In this document: positions 9,118-18,335 of the stretch, in pieces | Numbering within the stretch: the first letter of the stretch is position 1 | How the letters are laid out: each line of letters opens with the position of its first letter | From: Salinarimonas sp. | GTDB taxonomy: Bacteria > Pseudomonadota > Alphaproteobacteria > Rhizobiales > Beijerinckiaceae | DNA length: 64,000 nucleotides | Assembly (NCBI RefSeq): GCF_040111675.1 | Contig: NZ_CP157794.1 | Span: forward strand, 2,315,501 to 2,379,500 | Direction of reading: 5' to 3' | Program-made: the position numbers and the translations under genes | The notes under the pieces: generated by a model | What the model was told of the DNA's origin: nothing | What the model saw: the letters and a program-made list of their open reading frames with translations, nothing else | Databases searched by the model: none

Positions 9118-10057
9118 CGCGATGCCCCGGCCCACCCCGTCCGCTCCGCCCGTGGAGGCCGCCGCGCTCGAGCCGGCGCCGGTCGCGTCCGAGAGCCCGG
9201 CACCCACGAAGCGGCGTCTGTGGCGCGACCTCGCGGCCGAGCCGCGCGTCGCGATCGCCGGCGGATACCTCATCCTCCTCGCCCTCGTCGCGATCCTCGC
9301 CCCCTGGATCGCCCCGCGCGACCCGCTGGAGCAGGACCTCCTGATGTCGCTCCTGCCGCCCGTCGGCGTCGCGGGCTCGGAGCCCGGCTACTGGCTCGGC
9401 ACCGACGATCTCGGCCGCGACGTGCTCTCGCGGCTGATCTACGGCGCGCGCGTGGCGCTCACCGTCGCGCTCGTCGCCGCGACGCTCGCCGCGATCCTCG
9501 GCTCGGCGCTCGGCCTCCTCGCCGGCTGGTACCGCGGGCTCGTGGACGGCGCCGTCTCGCGGCTCGTCGACATCTGGATGGCGTTCCCGCCGGTCCTGCT
9601 CTCGATCCTGCTCGTCGCCATCATCGGCGCGGGGCTGCCCGCGGTGATCATCGCCATCGTCATCATCGACTGGACCCGCTTCTGCCGCGTCGTGCGCGCC
9701 GAGACGATGCAGCAGGCGGCGCAGGACTACGTCACCGCCGCGCGCACCATCGGCTTCTCGAAGGGCGCGATCCTGTTTCGCGAGATCCTGCCCAACGTCG
9801 CGCCGGTGCTGGTGGCGCTGGTCAGCCTCGAGATGGGCATCGCCGTCATCGTCGAGGCGATCCTCTCCTTCGTCGGCCTCTCGGTCTCCTCCGACATGCC
9901 GACCTGGGGCGGGATGATCGCTCAGGGACGACAGATCATCCATCACGCCTGGTGGGTGCTCGCGGCGCCGCTCGCGATGCTCTTCCTCACGGTGCTGGCC
10001 TTCAACCAGCTCGGCGACGGCCTGCGCCGCGCCCTCGACCCGGTGGCCAAGCGATGA
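9110..10057 (+). CDS. ABC transporter permease, DppC-like
   Basis: Second permease (315 aa). A proline/alanine-rich cytoplasmic leader of about 35 residues precedes TM1 (AGGYLILLALVAILAPW). GTDDLGRDVLSRLIYGARVAL near residue 100 is the classic DppC/OppC segment, and the coupling region FREILPNVAPVLVALV is near residue 225. It overlaps the upstream permease by 8 bases and is itself overlapped by the next ATPase gene, as expected for a tightly coupled importer operon. Confidence 0.9.
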   Translation: MADAMPRPTPSAPPVEAAALEPAPVASESPAPTKRRLWRDLAAEPRVAIAGGYLILLALVAILAPWIAPRDPLEQDLLMSLLPPVGVAGSEPGYWLGTDDLGRDVLSRLIYGARVALTVALVAATLAAILGSALGLLAGWYRGLVDGAVSRLVDIWMAFPPVLLSILLVAIIGAGLPAVIIAIVIIDWTRFCRVVRAETMQQAAQDYVTAARTIGFSKGAILFREILPNVAPVLVALVSLEMGIAVIVEAILSFVGLSVSSDMPTWGGMIAQGRQIIHHAWWVLAAPLAMLFLTVLAFNQLGDGLRRALDPVAKR

Positions 10058-10929
10058 GCGCGCCTCTCCTCGAGATCGCCGGCCTCTCGGCCGTCTCCAC
10101 CCGCGAGGGCGCCCGCGTGCTGCGCGACGTCGAGCTTCGCGTCGGGGAGGGGGAGGTGCACGGCCTCGTCGGCGAGAGCGGGGCGGGCAAGTCGACCATC
10201 GCGAAAGCGGTGCTGGACATCCTCCCCGCCACGATCCGCATCACCGGCGGGCACATCGCCTTTCGCGGGCGCGACCTCACCACCATGGATCACCGCAGCC
10301 TGCGGGCGCTGGTCGCCCGCGAGATCGCGCTGATCCCCCAGGATCCGATGACCGGGCTCAACCCCACCCGTCGGATCGAGGCCCAGCTCACCGACGGCAT
10401 GCGCCTCGTCGCCGGCATGAGCCGCGCCGAGGCGCGGGCGCGGGCGCTCCGCCTCCTGGAGGAGGTCCATATCCGCGATCCGGAGCGCACGCTCCGCGCC
10501 TATCCGCACGAGCTCTCGGGCGGCATGCGCCAGCGCGTGCTCATCGCCGCCGCCTTCGCGCTGGAGCCGAAGCTCGTCGTCGCCGACGAGCCGACGACGG
10601 CGCTCGACGTCACGGTCCAGAAGCAGATCCTGCGTCTCGTCCGCGGCATGCAGGAGCGCCACGGCACCGGCGTGATCTTCGTCACCCACGATCTCGGCGT
10701 CGTCGCCAAGATCTGCGACCGGGTCACGCTGCTCTACCAGGGCAAGGTGATCGAGGCCGGCCCGGTGCGCGACATGATCGAGGGGCCGGCCCACCCCTAT
10801 ACGCGGGCGCTGCTGGCCGCGAGCCCGCGCTACGACCGGCCCGAGCACGGCTTCGACCCGGTGCCGCCGGGCGTGATCGCCGGGCTCGAGGCGGAGATCG
10901 CGCGCCACGACGAGGGGAGGGCGGCATGA
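10054..10929 (+). CDS. ABC transporter ATP-binding protein, DppD-like
   Basis: Nucleotide-binding subunit (291 aa). Walker A GESGAGKST is near residue 38, the Q-loop in LIPQDPMTGLNPTRR, signature LSGGMRQRV near residue 152 and Walker B LVVADEPTTALDV just after. The C-terminal HPYTRALLAASP motif is the oligopeptide-ATPase extension. Start ATG 10054 overlaps the permease stop by four bases (ATGA). It should pair with the following DppF-like ATPase. Confidence 0.92.
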   Translation: MSAPLLEIAGLSAVSTREGARVLRDVELRVGEGEVHGLVGESGAGKSTIAKAVLDILPATIRITGGHIAFRGRDLTTMDHRSLRALVAREIALIPQDPMTGLNPTRRIEAQLTDGMRLVAGMSRAEARARALRLLEEVHIRDPERTLRAYPHELSGGMRQRVLIAAAFALEPKLVVADEPTTALDVTVQKQILRLVRGMQERHGTGVIFVTHDLGVVAKICDRVTLLYQGKVIEAGPVRDMIEGPAHPYTRALLAASPRYDRPEHGFDPVPPGVIAGLEAEIARHDEGRAA

Positions 10930-11750
10930 ATGCGCTGGTCGAGGCCGAACGGCTCGAGGTCGCCTACGGCGCGGGGCGCTCGCTCCTCGGCGGCGTGCGG
11001 CCGGGCGTGCGGGTGCTGCACGGGATCGACGTGACGATCGGGGAGGGGGAGATCGTCGGCATCGTCGGCGAATCGGGCTCGGGCAAGACCACGCTCGGGC
11101 GCGCGCTCCTCGGCCTCGTTCCGCCGAGCGCCGGCGCGGTGCGCTTCGACGGCGTCGATCTCGCGCGCCTCTCCGACGAGGCTTTGCGGCGCCTGCGCCG
11201 ACGCATGCAGATGATCTTCCAGGACCCGATGTCCTCCCTCAACCCGCGCCACACGATCCGGCGCATCCTGGTCGAGCCGGTCCTGCTGCACGGGCTCGAG
11301 CCGGACCGCGCGGCGGCGGAGCGGCGGGTGCGGCGCACGCTCGACCGCGTCGGGCTCCCCGCCACCGCGCTGGACCGGAACCCGCACGCGCTCTCCGGCG
11401 GGCAGCGCCAGCGCGTCGGCATCGCCCGCGCCGTGGTGCTGGAGCCCGATTTCGTGCTCGCCGACGAGGTCGTCTCCGGCCTCGACGTCTCGACCCAGGC
11501 GCAGGTGCTCGATCTCCTGTTCTCGCTCTCGCGCGAGATGGGCCTCGCCATCGGCTTCATCAGCCACGACCTCTCCGTCATCCGCGCCTTCTGCGACCGG
11601 GTCGTCGTCATGCGCGAGGGCCGGATCGTGGAGGAGGGGCCGTGCGAGGCCGTCTTCGCCGCCCCGCGGGAGGCCTATACCCGCATGCTCATGGACGCGA
11701 TCCCGCTGCCCGAGGTCGACCCGGGCTGGCTGATGCGCGAGACTGCCTGA
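10926..11750 (+). CDS. ABC transporter ATP-binding protein, DppF-like
   Basis: Second nucleotide-binding subunit (274 aa), starting in an ATGA overlap. Walker A GESGSGKTT near residue 47, Q-loop IFQDPMSSLNPRHT, signature LSGGQRQRVGIARA near residue 155 and Walker B FVLADEVVSGLDVS are all intact, with the switch histidine in FISHDLSV. It completes a five-part importer: binding protein, two permeases, two ATPases. The aldolase gene begins 32 bases downstream and probably belongs to the same transcript. Confidence 0.92.
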   Translation: MNALVEAERLEVAYGAGRSLLGGVRPGVRVLHGIDVTIGEGEIVGIVGESGSGKTTLGRALLGLVPPSAGAVRFDGVDLARLSDEALRRLRRRMQMIFQDPMSSLNPRHTIRRILVEPVLLHGLEPDRAAAERRVRRTLDRVGLPATALDRNPHALSGGQRQRVGIARAVVLEPDFVLADEVVSGLDVSTQAQVLDLLFSLSREMGLAIGFISHDLSVIRAFCDRVVVMREGRIVEEGPCEAVFAAPREAYTRMLMDAIPLPEVDPGWLMRETA

Positions 11751-11782
11751 ACCACGAAGACGAAGACGGGGAGGAGACGTCG

Positions 11783-12547
11783 ATGAACCGCGTGCGGGAG
11801 ATCTGGGACGGGGGCGGGCAGGCCGTGGGCGCCTGGCTGCAGATCGGCGGCGCGCTCTCGGCCGAGACCATCGCGGGCTGCGGCTTCGACACGGTGGTGA
11901 TCGACCTCCAGCACAGCCTCATCGACTTCTCGACCTGCGCGGCCATGCTGCTCGCCGTCGAGAAGCAGGGCGTCGAGCCGATCGTGCGCATGCACTGGAA
12001 CGAGCCGGCCGCCATCATGAAGCTGCTCGACGCCGGCGCCTACGGCATCGTCGCGCCGATGATCGAGACCGCCGAGGAGGCCCGCGCCTTCGCCGATTGC
12101 CTGCACTATCCCCCGCGCGGCAAGCGCTCCTGGGGCCCGCGCCGGCCGCTGATCCGCTACGGCAAGGACTATGCGGCGAGCGCGAGCGCGAGCGTCGTCT
12201 CCCTCGCCATGATCGAGACCCGCAAGGGCCTCGACCATCTCGACGCCATCCTCGCCGTCGACGGCCTCGACGGGATCTTCATCGGCCCCGCCGACCTGGC
12301 GCTGGCGCTGGGCCGCGCCCCCCGCGCCGACCACGACGACCCGGAGGTCGTCGCCACCATCGCCGACATTCGCGAGCGGGCGCATGCGGCAGGCAAGAAG
12401 GTCGGCATCTTCACCGCCGCCCCCGCCTTCGGCCGCGCCAAGCTGGAAGAGGGCTTCGATCTCGTCACCATCACGCCCGACCTGATGATGCTCGAAGCCG
12501 CGGCGCGCTCGGCGCTGGCGACCGTGCGCGAGGGGCGGCGGGGGTAG
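11783..12547 (+). CDS. HpcH/HpaI aldolase family protein
   Basis: A 254-aa class II pyruvate-type aldolase of the HpcH/HpaI family. Seen: VVIDLQHSLIDF near residue 40, VRMHWNEPAAIMKLLDAGA, APMIETAEEARAF near residue 95 and GIFIGPADLALALG near residue 165, covering the metal and substrate sites. HpaI cleaves 4-hydroxy-2-oxoheptanedioate in homoprotocatechuate degradation, but many members act on other hydroxy-oxoacids. GGGGAGGAG lies just before ATG 11783. Position after the ABC operon and opposite iorAB hints at catabolism of an imported compound. Confidence 0.85.
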   Translation: MNRVREIWDGGGQAVGAWLQIGGALSAETIAGCGFDTVVIDLQHSLIDFSTCAAMLLAVEKQGVEPIVRMHWNEPAAIMKLLDAGAYGIVAPMIETAEEARAFADCLHYPPRGKRSWGPRRPLIRYGKDYAASASASVVSLAMIETRKGLDHLDAILAVDGLDGIFIGPADLALALGRAPRADHDDPEVVATIADIRERAHAAGKKVGIFTAAPAFGRAKLEEGFDLVTITPDLMMLEAAARSALATVREGRRG

Positions 12548-12584
12548 GGGGGGCGCGCTCCCCGCGGCCCCGGCGCGCTCCGGC

Positions 12585-14300
12585 TCACAGCCGCTCGAGG
12601 GTCGGCATGCCCTCGTCGCCCAGCCAGGCGGCGCGGAAGGCGCGTTCGGCCTGCGATGCGGCCTCGGCGTCGCCGCGCGCCTGCTCGGCCTGCCAGAGGC
12701 CCCACAGGGCCCAGCCGTTGTCGGGGAACTGCTCCAGCGCGGCGCGGAAGGCCTCGGCCGCCTCGTCGGCGCGGTCCTGCTCGAGCAGGACGGCGCCGAG
12801 CGTCTGGCGCACCGGATAGTACCAGTAGGGCGGCTCCATGTAGGAAATCCCGTCCTCCAGCGCGATGGCCTCCTCCAGAAGGCGCAGGGCCTCCTCCGCA
12901 TCGCCCTCGGCGCGGGCGATGCGGGCGGCGACCACGGCCTCGGCGATCGCCAGGAGATCGCTCGCCGGCAGGTACTGCGCCTCGAGCCCGGAGAGGTCCG
13001 TGGTCTCGATCAGCGCCGCGATCGCCTGCCGCTCGGCTTCCGCCGCGGCGAGATCGCCCCGCGCCGCGTGGGCGACGCCGCGGGCGTAGTGCCGAAAGCC
13101 GGCGACGAAGGGCAGGTCCTCGGCGGGCGGCGGCAGGGCCAGCGTCGCCTCCGGATCGGCGAGCTGGGCGTGGGCCGTGTAGGGCGCGGTCTGGATCGCC
13201 TGCACCCAGGCGACCTCGGTGGAGACCTCGTCGGAGGTGATCCCCGCGAGCTTGCGGGCGGCCTCGATCCCCTTCTCCGCGAGCCCGGCCATCTGGGCCG
13301 AGACGAGCTTGAAGTGCACGTTGTGCGGATAATACCCGAAACGGTAGACGTCGCTCGCCTCCGCGCCCGCCTCGGCGAGGTAGCGCTCGTCGGCCGCGAT
13401 CGCCGCCTCGTTGACCGCGATCGAGTCCGCGTGGCGGCCGATGCGCATGTAGATGTGCGCCGGCATGTGGGTGAGGTGCCCGGCGGCCGGAGCGAGGTCG
13501 CGCAGCCGGTCGGCCGCTTCCTCGGCGCGGCCCGGATCGGCCGAGGCCTCCACCGCATGGATGTAGAGGTGGAGCGCCGCCGGATGCTTCGGGGAGAGCG
13601 CCATCGCCCGCTCGAGCGCCTCGACGATCTCGCCGGCCCGGCCCTTGGGCGTGCGCCCGTCGGCCTCCCAATAGTCCCAGGGCTGCAGGTTCATCACCGC
13701 GTCGGCGCGCACGACCAGGACGTCCGGGTCGTCCGGCCAGCGTTGCGAGACGGCCGTCATGCCGTCGGCGAAGGCCTCGTTCAGCGCGGCGCGGTCCTCG
13801 CCCGGCGCGTAGCGCGCCGCCATGGCCTCGGCGAGGGCGCGCTCCTTCTCCGTCGTCGCGAGGATCCGGGCGAGGCTCGCCGCGTACCAGGCGCGCTCGA
13901 CGGCCGCCTGGCGCATGCCGTCGTTGATGTTGGGGCCGAGTGCGTAGGCCTCGCCCCAGAAGCACATGGCGCAGGTCGGGTCGATCTCCTGCGCGGCCCG
14001 GAAGGCGCGCACGGCCTCCGCGTGATTGAAGCCCCAGAGCATGCCGACGCCCTGGTTGAAATAGGCGCGCGCCAGCGGCTCGGCCGTCGTCACCGGCAGG
14101 CCGTATTCGCCGAGGCCCTCGATCAGGGCCGGGCGCGTGGCGCTGGTGTCGACGTCCTGCCCGACATAGGCGGCGCCCGGCTCGAACAGCTCGCTCGGGC
14201 GGCTCGCGCCCGCATCGTGAGCGAGCGCGGGGGCGGTTCCGAGGAAGAGCGCGGCGCAGGTGAGGAGCGCCACGCGCGAGGCGGTGGTCTTCATGGTCAT
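12585..14300 (-). CDS. Secreted tetratricopeptide-repeat protein
   Basis: A 571-aa exported protein. The N-terminus MTMKTTASRVALLTCAAL through ALAHD is a Sec signal peptide. The mature part begins with ARAYFNQGVGMLWGFNHAEA and AQEIDPTCAMCFWGEAYALG, the pattern of a family of TPR proteins often annotated only as hypothetical. Further TPR-like helical pairs recur to the C-terminus (ALEQFPDNGWALWGLWQAEQ). The CAMC pair could bind metal or form a disulphide. It converges on the aldolase gene. No enzyme function can be assigned. Confidence 0.8.
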   Translation of the reverse strand: MTMKTTASRVALLTCAALFLGTAPALAHDAGASRPSELFEPGAAYVGQDVDTSATRPALIEGLGEYGLPVTTAEPLARAYFNQGVGMLWGFNHAEAVRAFRAAQEIDPTCAMCFWGEAYALGPNINDGMRQAAVERAWYAASLARILATTEKERALAEAMAARYAPGEDRAALNEAFADGMTAVSQRWPDDPDVLVVRADAVMNLQPWDYWEADGRTPKGRAGEIVEALERAMALSPKHPAALHLYIHAVEASADPGRAEEAADRLRDLAPAAGHLTHMPAHIYMRIGRHADSIAVNEAAIAADERYLAEAGAEASDVYRFGYYPHNVHFKLVSAQMAGLAEKGIEAARKLAGITSDEVSTEVAWVQAIQTAPYTAHAQLADPEATLALPPPAEDLPFVAGFRHYARGVAHAARGDLAAAEAERQAIAALIETTDLSGLEAQYLPASDLLAIAEAVVAARIARAEGDAEEALRLLEEAIALEDGISYMEPPYWYYPVRQTLGAVLLEQDRADEAAEAFRAALEQFPDNGWALWGLWQAEQARGDAEAASQAERAFRAAWLGDEGMPTLERL

Positions 14301-14588
14301 GGTCGATCTCGCTGCAAGAGGGGTTCGGCGCCCGGGGCGGAGCCCGCGTGGCGCGTTCGGGCAGGACCATGACCCCGATGCGGCGCGCGTTCTAGAAAAC
14401 GCGCGGTACGGTTCGCGAAAGACGATTTCCCCATGGCGGGCAACGGCTTGCGGGCGCGGCGCCGGCCGGCGACCGCCGCGTCGGGCCCCGGTTCCGCACC
14501 TGCGGTGCGGTTTTCGTGCCCCGACGCCGGCGGTTTACGCCGCCGCGCTGCGCGCCTAGCCTTCGCGCGTCACGAGGGAGGGTATCGC

Positions 14589-15575
14589 ATGTCCTGGCTG
14601 TCCGGATCTCACATGGCCCGCCGCGGGCTCGCCCGCGGCGCCGAGACCGCGCGCCACCGGCTGAGCGAGGCCGACCAGGGCGCGTTCCAGTACGTCTACG
14701 GCCCCTATGCCGAGCCCGTGCTGCGCGTCGCGCCGGGCGCCGTGATCGAGGTCGAGACGCTGGACGCGTTCGGCGGCGCGGTGAAGACCGAGGCGGACCG
14801 GCCCTCGCAGGTGGCGACGCCGCCCTTCGTCAATCCGCAGAACGGCCCCATCGCCGTCGAGGGCGCCGAGAAGGGCGACGTTTTGTGCGTGCGCCTGATC
14901 TCGGTCGCGCCCCGCGGGCCGCAGCCCGTCGGCACGACGGCGCTGATCCCCGGCTTCGGCGGCCTCGTCGCCACCCGCGAGACGGCGATGCTGCACGCGC
15001 CCCTGCCGGAGATCGTGCGCAAGGTCCCCGTCACGGAGGAGGGCGTCGTCCTCTCGGACCGGGTCACGCTGCCCTACGAGCCCTTCGTGGGCACGATCGG
15101 GGTCAGCCCCGAGATCGAGGCCGTGACCTCGCTCCAGCCGGACTATTGGGGCGGCAACATGGACCTGCCGGACGTGGCGCCGGGCGCCGTCCTCTACTTT
15201 CCGGTCCAGCGCGCGGGCGCGCACCTGTTCCTGGGCGATTGCCACGCGCGCCAGGGCGACGGCGAGCTCGGCGGCGTCGCCATCGAGATGCCGGCGACGG
15301 TCGTCCTGCAGGTGGACCTGATCCGCGGCTGGCCGATCCCGGGCGTGCGCCTCGAGACCGAGGAGGCGATCATGGCGGTGGGCAGCGCGCGGCCCATGGA
15401 GGACGCGGCGCGCATGGCCTATCGCGACCTGATCCGCTGGATGGCGGAGGATTACGGCTTCGACGAGATCGAGGCCTATCTGCTGTGCACCCAGGCGGGC
15501 CGGCTGCGGGTCGGCAACATGGTCGACCCGAAATTCTCCCTCGCGGCCTCGATCCGCAAGCAATGGCTCGCTTGA
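14589..15575 (+). CDS. Acetamidase/formamidase family amidase
   Basis: A 328-aa protein of the FmdA/AmdA family, which hydrolyses formamide or short amides to ammonia and the acid. Family features: VIEVETLDAFGG near residue 56, NPQNGPIAVEGAEKGD near residue 80, YWGGNMD near residue 185 and DCHARQGDGELGGVAIE near residue 217, which holds likely metal ligands. Start ATG 14589 has GAGGG ahead of it. The next genes encode a folate-dependent methyltransferase and a MetF-like protein, so a role in one-carbon or N-methyl/formyl compound use is possible but unproven. Confidence 0.85.
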   Translation: MSWLSGSHMARRGLARGAETARHRLSEADQGAFQYVYGPYAEPVLRVAPGAVIEVETLDAFGGAVKTEADRPSQVATPPFVNPQNGPIAVEGAEKGDVLCVRLISVAPRGPQPVGTTALIPGFGGLVATRETAMLHAPLPEIVRKVPVTEEGVVLSDRVTLPYEPFVGTIGVSPEIEAVTSLQPDYWGGNMDLPDVAPGAVLYFPVQRAGAHLFLGDCHARQGDGELGGVAIEMPATVVLQVDLIRGWPIPGVRLETEEAIMAVGSARPMEDAARMAYRDLIRWMAEDYGFDEIEAYLLCTQAGRLRVGNMVDPKFSLAASIRKQWLA

Positions 15576-15872
15576 CGCGCCGGCGCGCATGAGGAAGCGC
15601 GGCCATTTCAGTAACGGACCCGCCGCGCGTCGAGCAGAGCCGAAGACATGCGATCATCCTTATGCCGCAGCGCAGCGTAAAGCTGCCGTCGGTTCGAGCT
15701 CGATTTCGCGCGAACAGTACGAACGACGGTGGTTTTATTCATCCGCGCGCTCGGGCGGCCGCCTTTCTGTCGAATTTCAGCAAGCGCGCGTCGATCCGCG
15801 GATATCGGCGGCTGCGCGGCGGTCGCAGGCTGGTCGAACGGGGGCAGGTCATCGAACGAGTGGGTGTCTCAG
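15576..15872. other. Leader region of the GcvT/MetF-like pair
   Basis: About 300 bases, less GC-rich than its surroundings, without a convincing gene. I looked for a glycine riboswitch because of the GcvT-type gene downstream and did not recognise one. The promoter of the pair should be here. Confidence 0.4.
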
Positions 15873-17255
15873 ATGATCACCGCAGAACACGCCGAGAAGA
15901 CCGCCGAAAGCATCGCGCCGCAGACCATGCCGCAGGGGCCGCGGCACGTCGTCGGAGGGCAGTGCCTCACCGTCGACCAGTCCGATCGGCGGGTGCCGAT
16001 CAACCTGCGCCAGTCCGGCCGCACGCCCGTCGAGATGCTGATCTCGACCCGGGTGCGCAAGTCGCCCTACTGGCATCTGTCCATGGAAGCGGGCTGCTGG
16101 CGCGCGACCGTCTACAACCGCGTCTACCATCCCCGCGGCTACGTCCGTCCCGAGGACGGGGGCGCGATGGTGGAGTACGACGCGCTCGTCAACCACGTGA
16201 CCCTGTGGAACGTCGCCGTCGAGCGGCAGATCCGGGTGAAGGGCCCGGACGCCGAAGCCTTCGTGAACCACGTGATCACGCGCGACGCCACGAAGATCCA
16301 GCCGATGGCGGGCAAGTACGTCATCCTCTGCAACGAGGAGGGCGGCATCCTCAACGACCCGGTTCTCCTGCGCGTCGCCCAGGACGAGTTCTGGTTCTCG
16401 CTGTCGGATTCCGACATCGAGCTGTGGCTGCGCGGGGTCAATGCCACGAAACGCTTCGACGTCTCCATCGGCGAGATCGACGTCTGCCCGGTGCAGATCC
16501 AGGGCCCGAAATCGGAAGCCCTGATGGTCGACCTGTTCGGCGAGGCGGTGCGCGCCATCCCCTATTACGGGCTGATGGAAGGACGGGTCGCCGGACACGA
16601 GGTGATCGTCTCGCAGACCGGCTTCACCGGCGAGAAGGGCTACGAGATCTACCTGAAGGACGCGACGCTCCACGCCGAGGACATGTGGGACGCGATCCTG
16701 GACGCCGGCCACAAGCACAGCCTGATGGTCATCGCCCCGGCGCATCACCGGCGCATCGCGGCGGGCATCCTGTCCTACGGGCAGGACGTCGACAGCGAGA
16801 CGCTGCCGTTCCAGTGCAACCTGGCCTACCAGGTGCCGCGCAACAAGACGGCCGACTACATCGGCAAGGCGCGGCTCGAGGCGGTGCGCGCCGAGATCGA
16901 GGCCGGGCGGCCGCCCTTCGCGCTCACCATGGTCGGCATGGCGCTCGGCGGCAGGCCGATCACCGACTACGCGCCGGATTTCTGGCTGATCTCCGGGGAG
17001 GACGGAGGCGACCCCGTCGGCTACGTCACCTCGCCCTGGTACTCGCCGGAGCTCGAGACCAACATCGCGCTGGGCTACGTGCCGGTCGGGATGAAGGAGG
17101 TCGGCACGCCGCTGTCGGTGTGGCTGCCGGACGAGTATGCCGAGACCTCCGGCGCGCCGGTGGCGGCGCGGGTGGTCGAGGTGCCGTTCCGGCCCTCGGT
17201 CAACCCGAACGCCCGCGAACGGGCGAAGCTGAGCGGGCGCGACTGCGCGTACTGA
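15873..17255 (+). CDS. GcvT-fold folate-dependent methyltransferase, DmdA-like
   Basis: A 460-aa protein of the glycine-cleavage T / DmdA family, which moves a methyl or methylene group from substrate to tetrahydrofolate. Seen: VTLWNVAVERQIRVKGPDA near residue 110, LNDPVLLRV, WFSLSDSDIELW and the T-protein signature SQTGFTGEKGYEIYL near residue 248. The line-up DVAVERQ/KGPDA/SDSD resembles DMSP demethylase more than true GcvT, and no gcvH or gcvP lies nearby. It is about 90 residues longer than DmdA, so the substrate is open. ATG 15873 is chosen because recognisable sequence starts soon after; the ribosome site is weak. A GTG at 15729 would add 48 residues. Confidence 0.82.
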   Translation: MITAEHAEKTAESIAPQTMPQGPRHVVGGQCLTVDQSDRRVPINLRQSGRTPVEMLISTRVRKSPYWHLSMEAGCWRATVYNRVYHPRGYVRPEDGGAMVEYDALVNHVTLWNVAVERQIRVKGPDAEAFVNHVITRDATKIQPMAGKYVILCNEEGGILNDPVLLRVAQDEFWFSLSDSDIELWLRGVNATKRFDVSIGEIDVCPVQIQGPKSEALMVDLFGEAVRAIPYYGLMEGRVAGHEVIVSQTGFTGEKGYEIYLKDATLHAEDMWDAILDAGHKHSLMVIAPAHHRRIAAGILSYGQDVDSETLPFQCNLAYQVPRNKTADYIGKARLEAVRAEIEAGRPPFALTMVGMALGGRPITDYAPDFWLISGEDGGDPVGYVTSPWYSPELETNIALGYVPVGMKEVGTPLSVWLPDEYAETSGAPVAARVVEVPFRPSVNPNARERAKLSGRDCAY

Positions 17256-17320
17256 CCCTCGCTCCCCGGACGGGCGCACGCCGCGTCCGTCCGACGCCCC
17301 CCGAGACCGGAGCGCGCGCG

Positions 17321-18241
17321 ATGTTCGACTTCCTCACCCGTCCGCGCGCCGCGGCGCGCGGCGATCCCGCGGGCTCCGGCGAGGCCGTCGCCGGCGAAGC
17401 GCGGCGCCTCGTCGAGGAGCTCTCGCTCGAGGCGACGCCGCGGCAGATCGCGAGCGCCTCGCTGGCCCGCCTCGGCCTGCCTGCGGGAACCGAAGTCTCC
17501 GTCCCGCGCCTGCCGGGCGCGGGCGTCGAGGCGAGCGCGGCCGCCTGCGCCCGGCTCGCGGCGGACGGCATGCGGCCTCTCGCGCATCTCCCGGCGCGCA
17601 CGCTTGCGAGCCGCGACGAGCTCGACCGCGCGCTTCGGCTTCTCGCCGAGGCCGGGGCGGCGGGGCTCCTCCTCGTCGCCGGCGACGTCGAGCGTCCGGC
17701 CGGGCCCTTCCGCGACACGCGCGACGTGCTGGCCACGGGCCTCCTCGCGCGCCACGGCTTCTCGGACGTCGCCTTCGCGGGCCATCCCGAGGGGCTGCGC
17801 CACGCCGATGCGGTGGAGCTGGACGCCGCGCTCGCCGACAAGATCGCCTGGGCGCGCGAGAGCGGGGCGCGCATGCGGCTGTTGACGCAGTTCGTCTTCG
17901 ACGCCGCCCCCGTCCTCGCCTGGATGGAGCGGCTGCGCGTGCGCGATCTCGCCGTTCCGGTCCGCGTCGGACTGCCGGGCCCGGCGAAGCTCGCCACGCT
18001 CGTCTCCTACGCCCGCCAATGCGGCGTCGGCGCCTCCGCGCGCGTGCTGACGGCGCGGCCCGACGCGGCGCGGCTCGTCGGCGGATGGTCCCCCGACGGG
18101 GTGCTCGCCGATCTCGCCGCGGGCCGCCTCGCCGCCCCGGATCTGCCGCTCGCCGGCATCCATCTCTATGCGTTCGGCGGGCCCGAGGCGCTCGCACGGT
18201 GGCGGGCGGAGCGGCTCCGAGCCCCCGCGCCGCGGGGCTGA
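17321..18241 (+). CDS. Methylenetetrahydrofolate reductase-like protein
   Basis: A 306-aa protein resembling the MetF/MTHFR TIM barrel. Supporting segments: EELSLEATPRQI near residue 25, VSVPRLPG, RPLAHLPARTLASRDELD near residue 90, AGLLLVAGD and the RLLTQFVFDA strand near residue 188, which corresponds to the MetF QFFFD segment. The N-terminal catalytic region is divergent, so this is a MetF-like paralogue rather than the methionine-synthesis enzyme. It starts 65 bases after the DmdA-like gene on the same strand; oxidising the methyl-THF formed there is the natural role to propose. Confidence 0.75.
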   Translation: MFDFLTRPRAAARGDPAGSGEAVAGEARRLVEELSLEATPRQIASASLARLGLPAGTEVSVPRLPGAGVEASAAACARLAADGMRPLAHLPARTLASRDELDRALRLLAEAGAAGLLLVAGDVERPAGPFRDTRDVLATGLLARHGFSDVAFAGHPEGLRHADAVELDAALADKIAWARESGARMRLLTQFVFDAAPVLAWMERLRVRDLAVPVRVGLPGPAKLATLVSYARQCGVGASARVLTARPDAARLVGGWSPDGVLADLAAGRLAAPDLPLAGIHLYAFGGPEALARWRAERLRAPAPRG

Positions 18242-18335
18242 GCACGGCAGGCCGCACCGTCCGTGAGCGGCTCGGCGGGTGAGCGCCGCTCGCCCGACGC
18301 CGGCCTCGATCCGCCGGCGTCGGGAGCGTCGCCCC

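Noticed and set aside
15576..15872. Possible glycine riboswitch before the GcvT-like gene
   Set aside because: I could not recognise the conserved aptamer core, and the protein is DmdA-like rather than part of a gcv operon.
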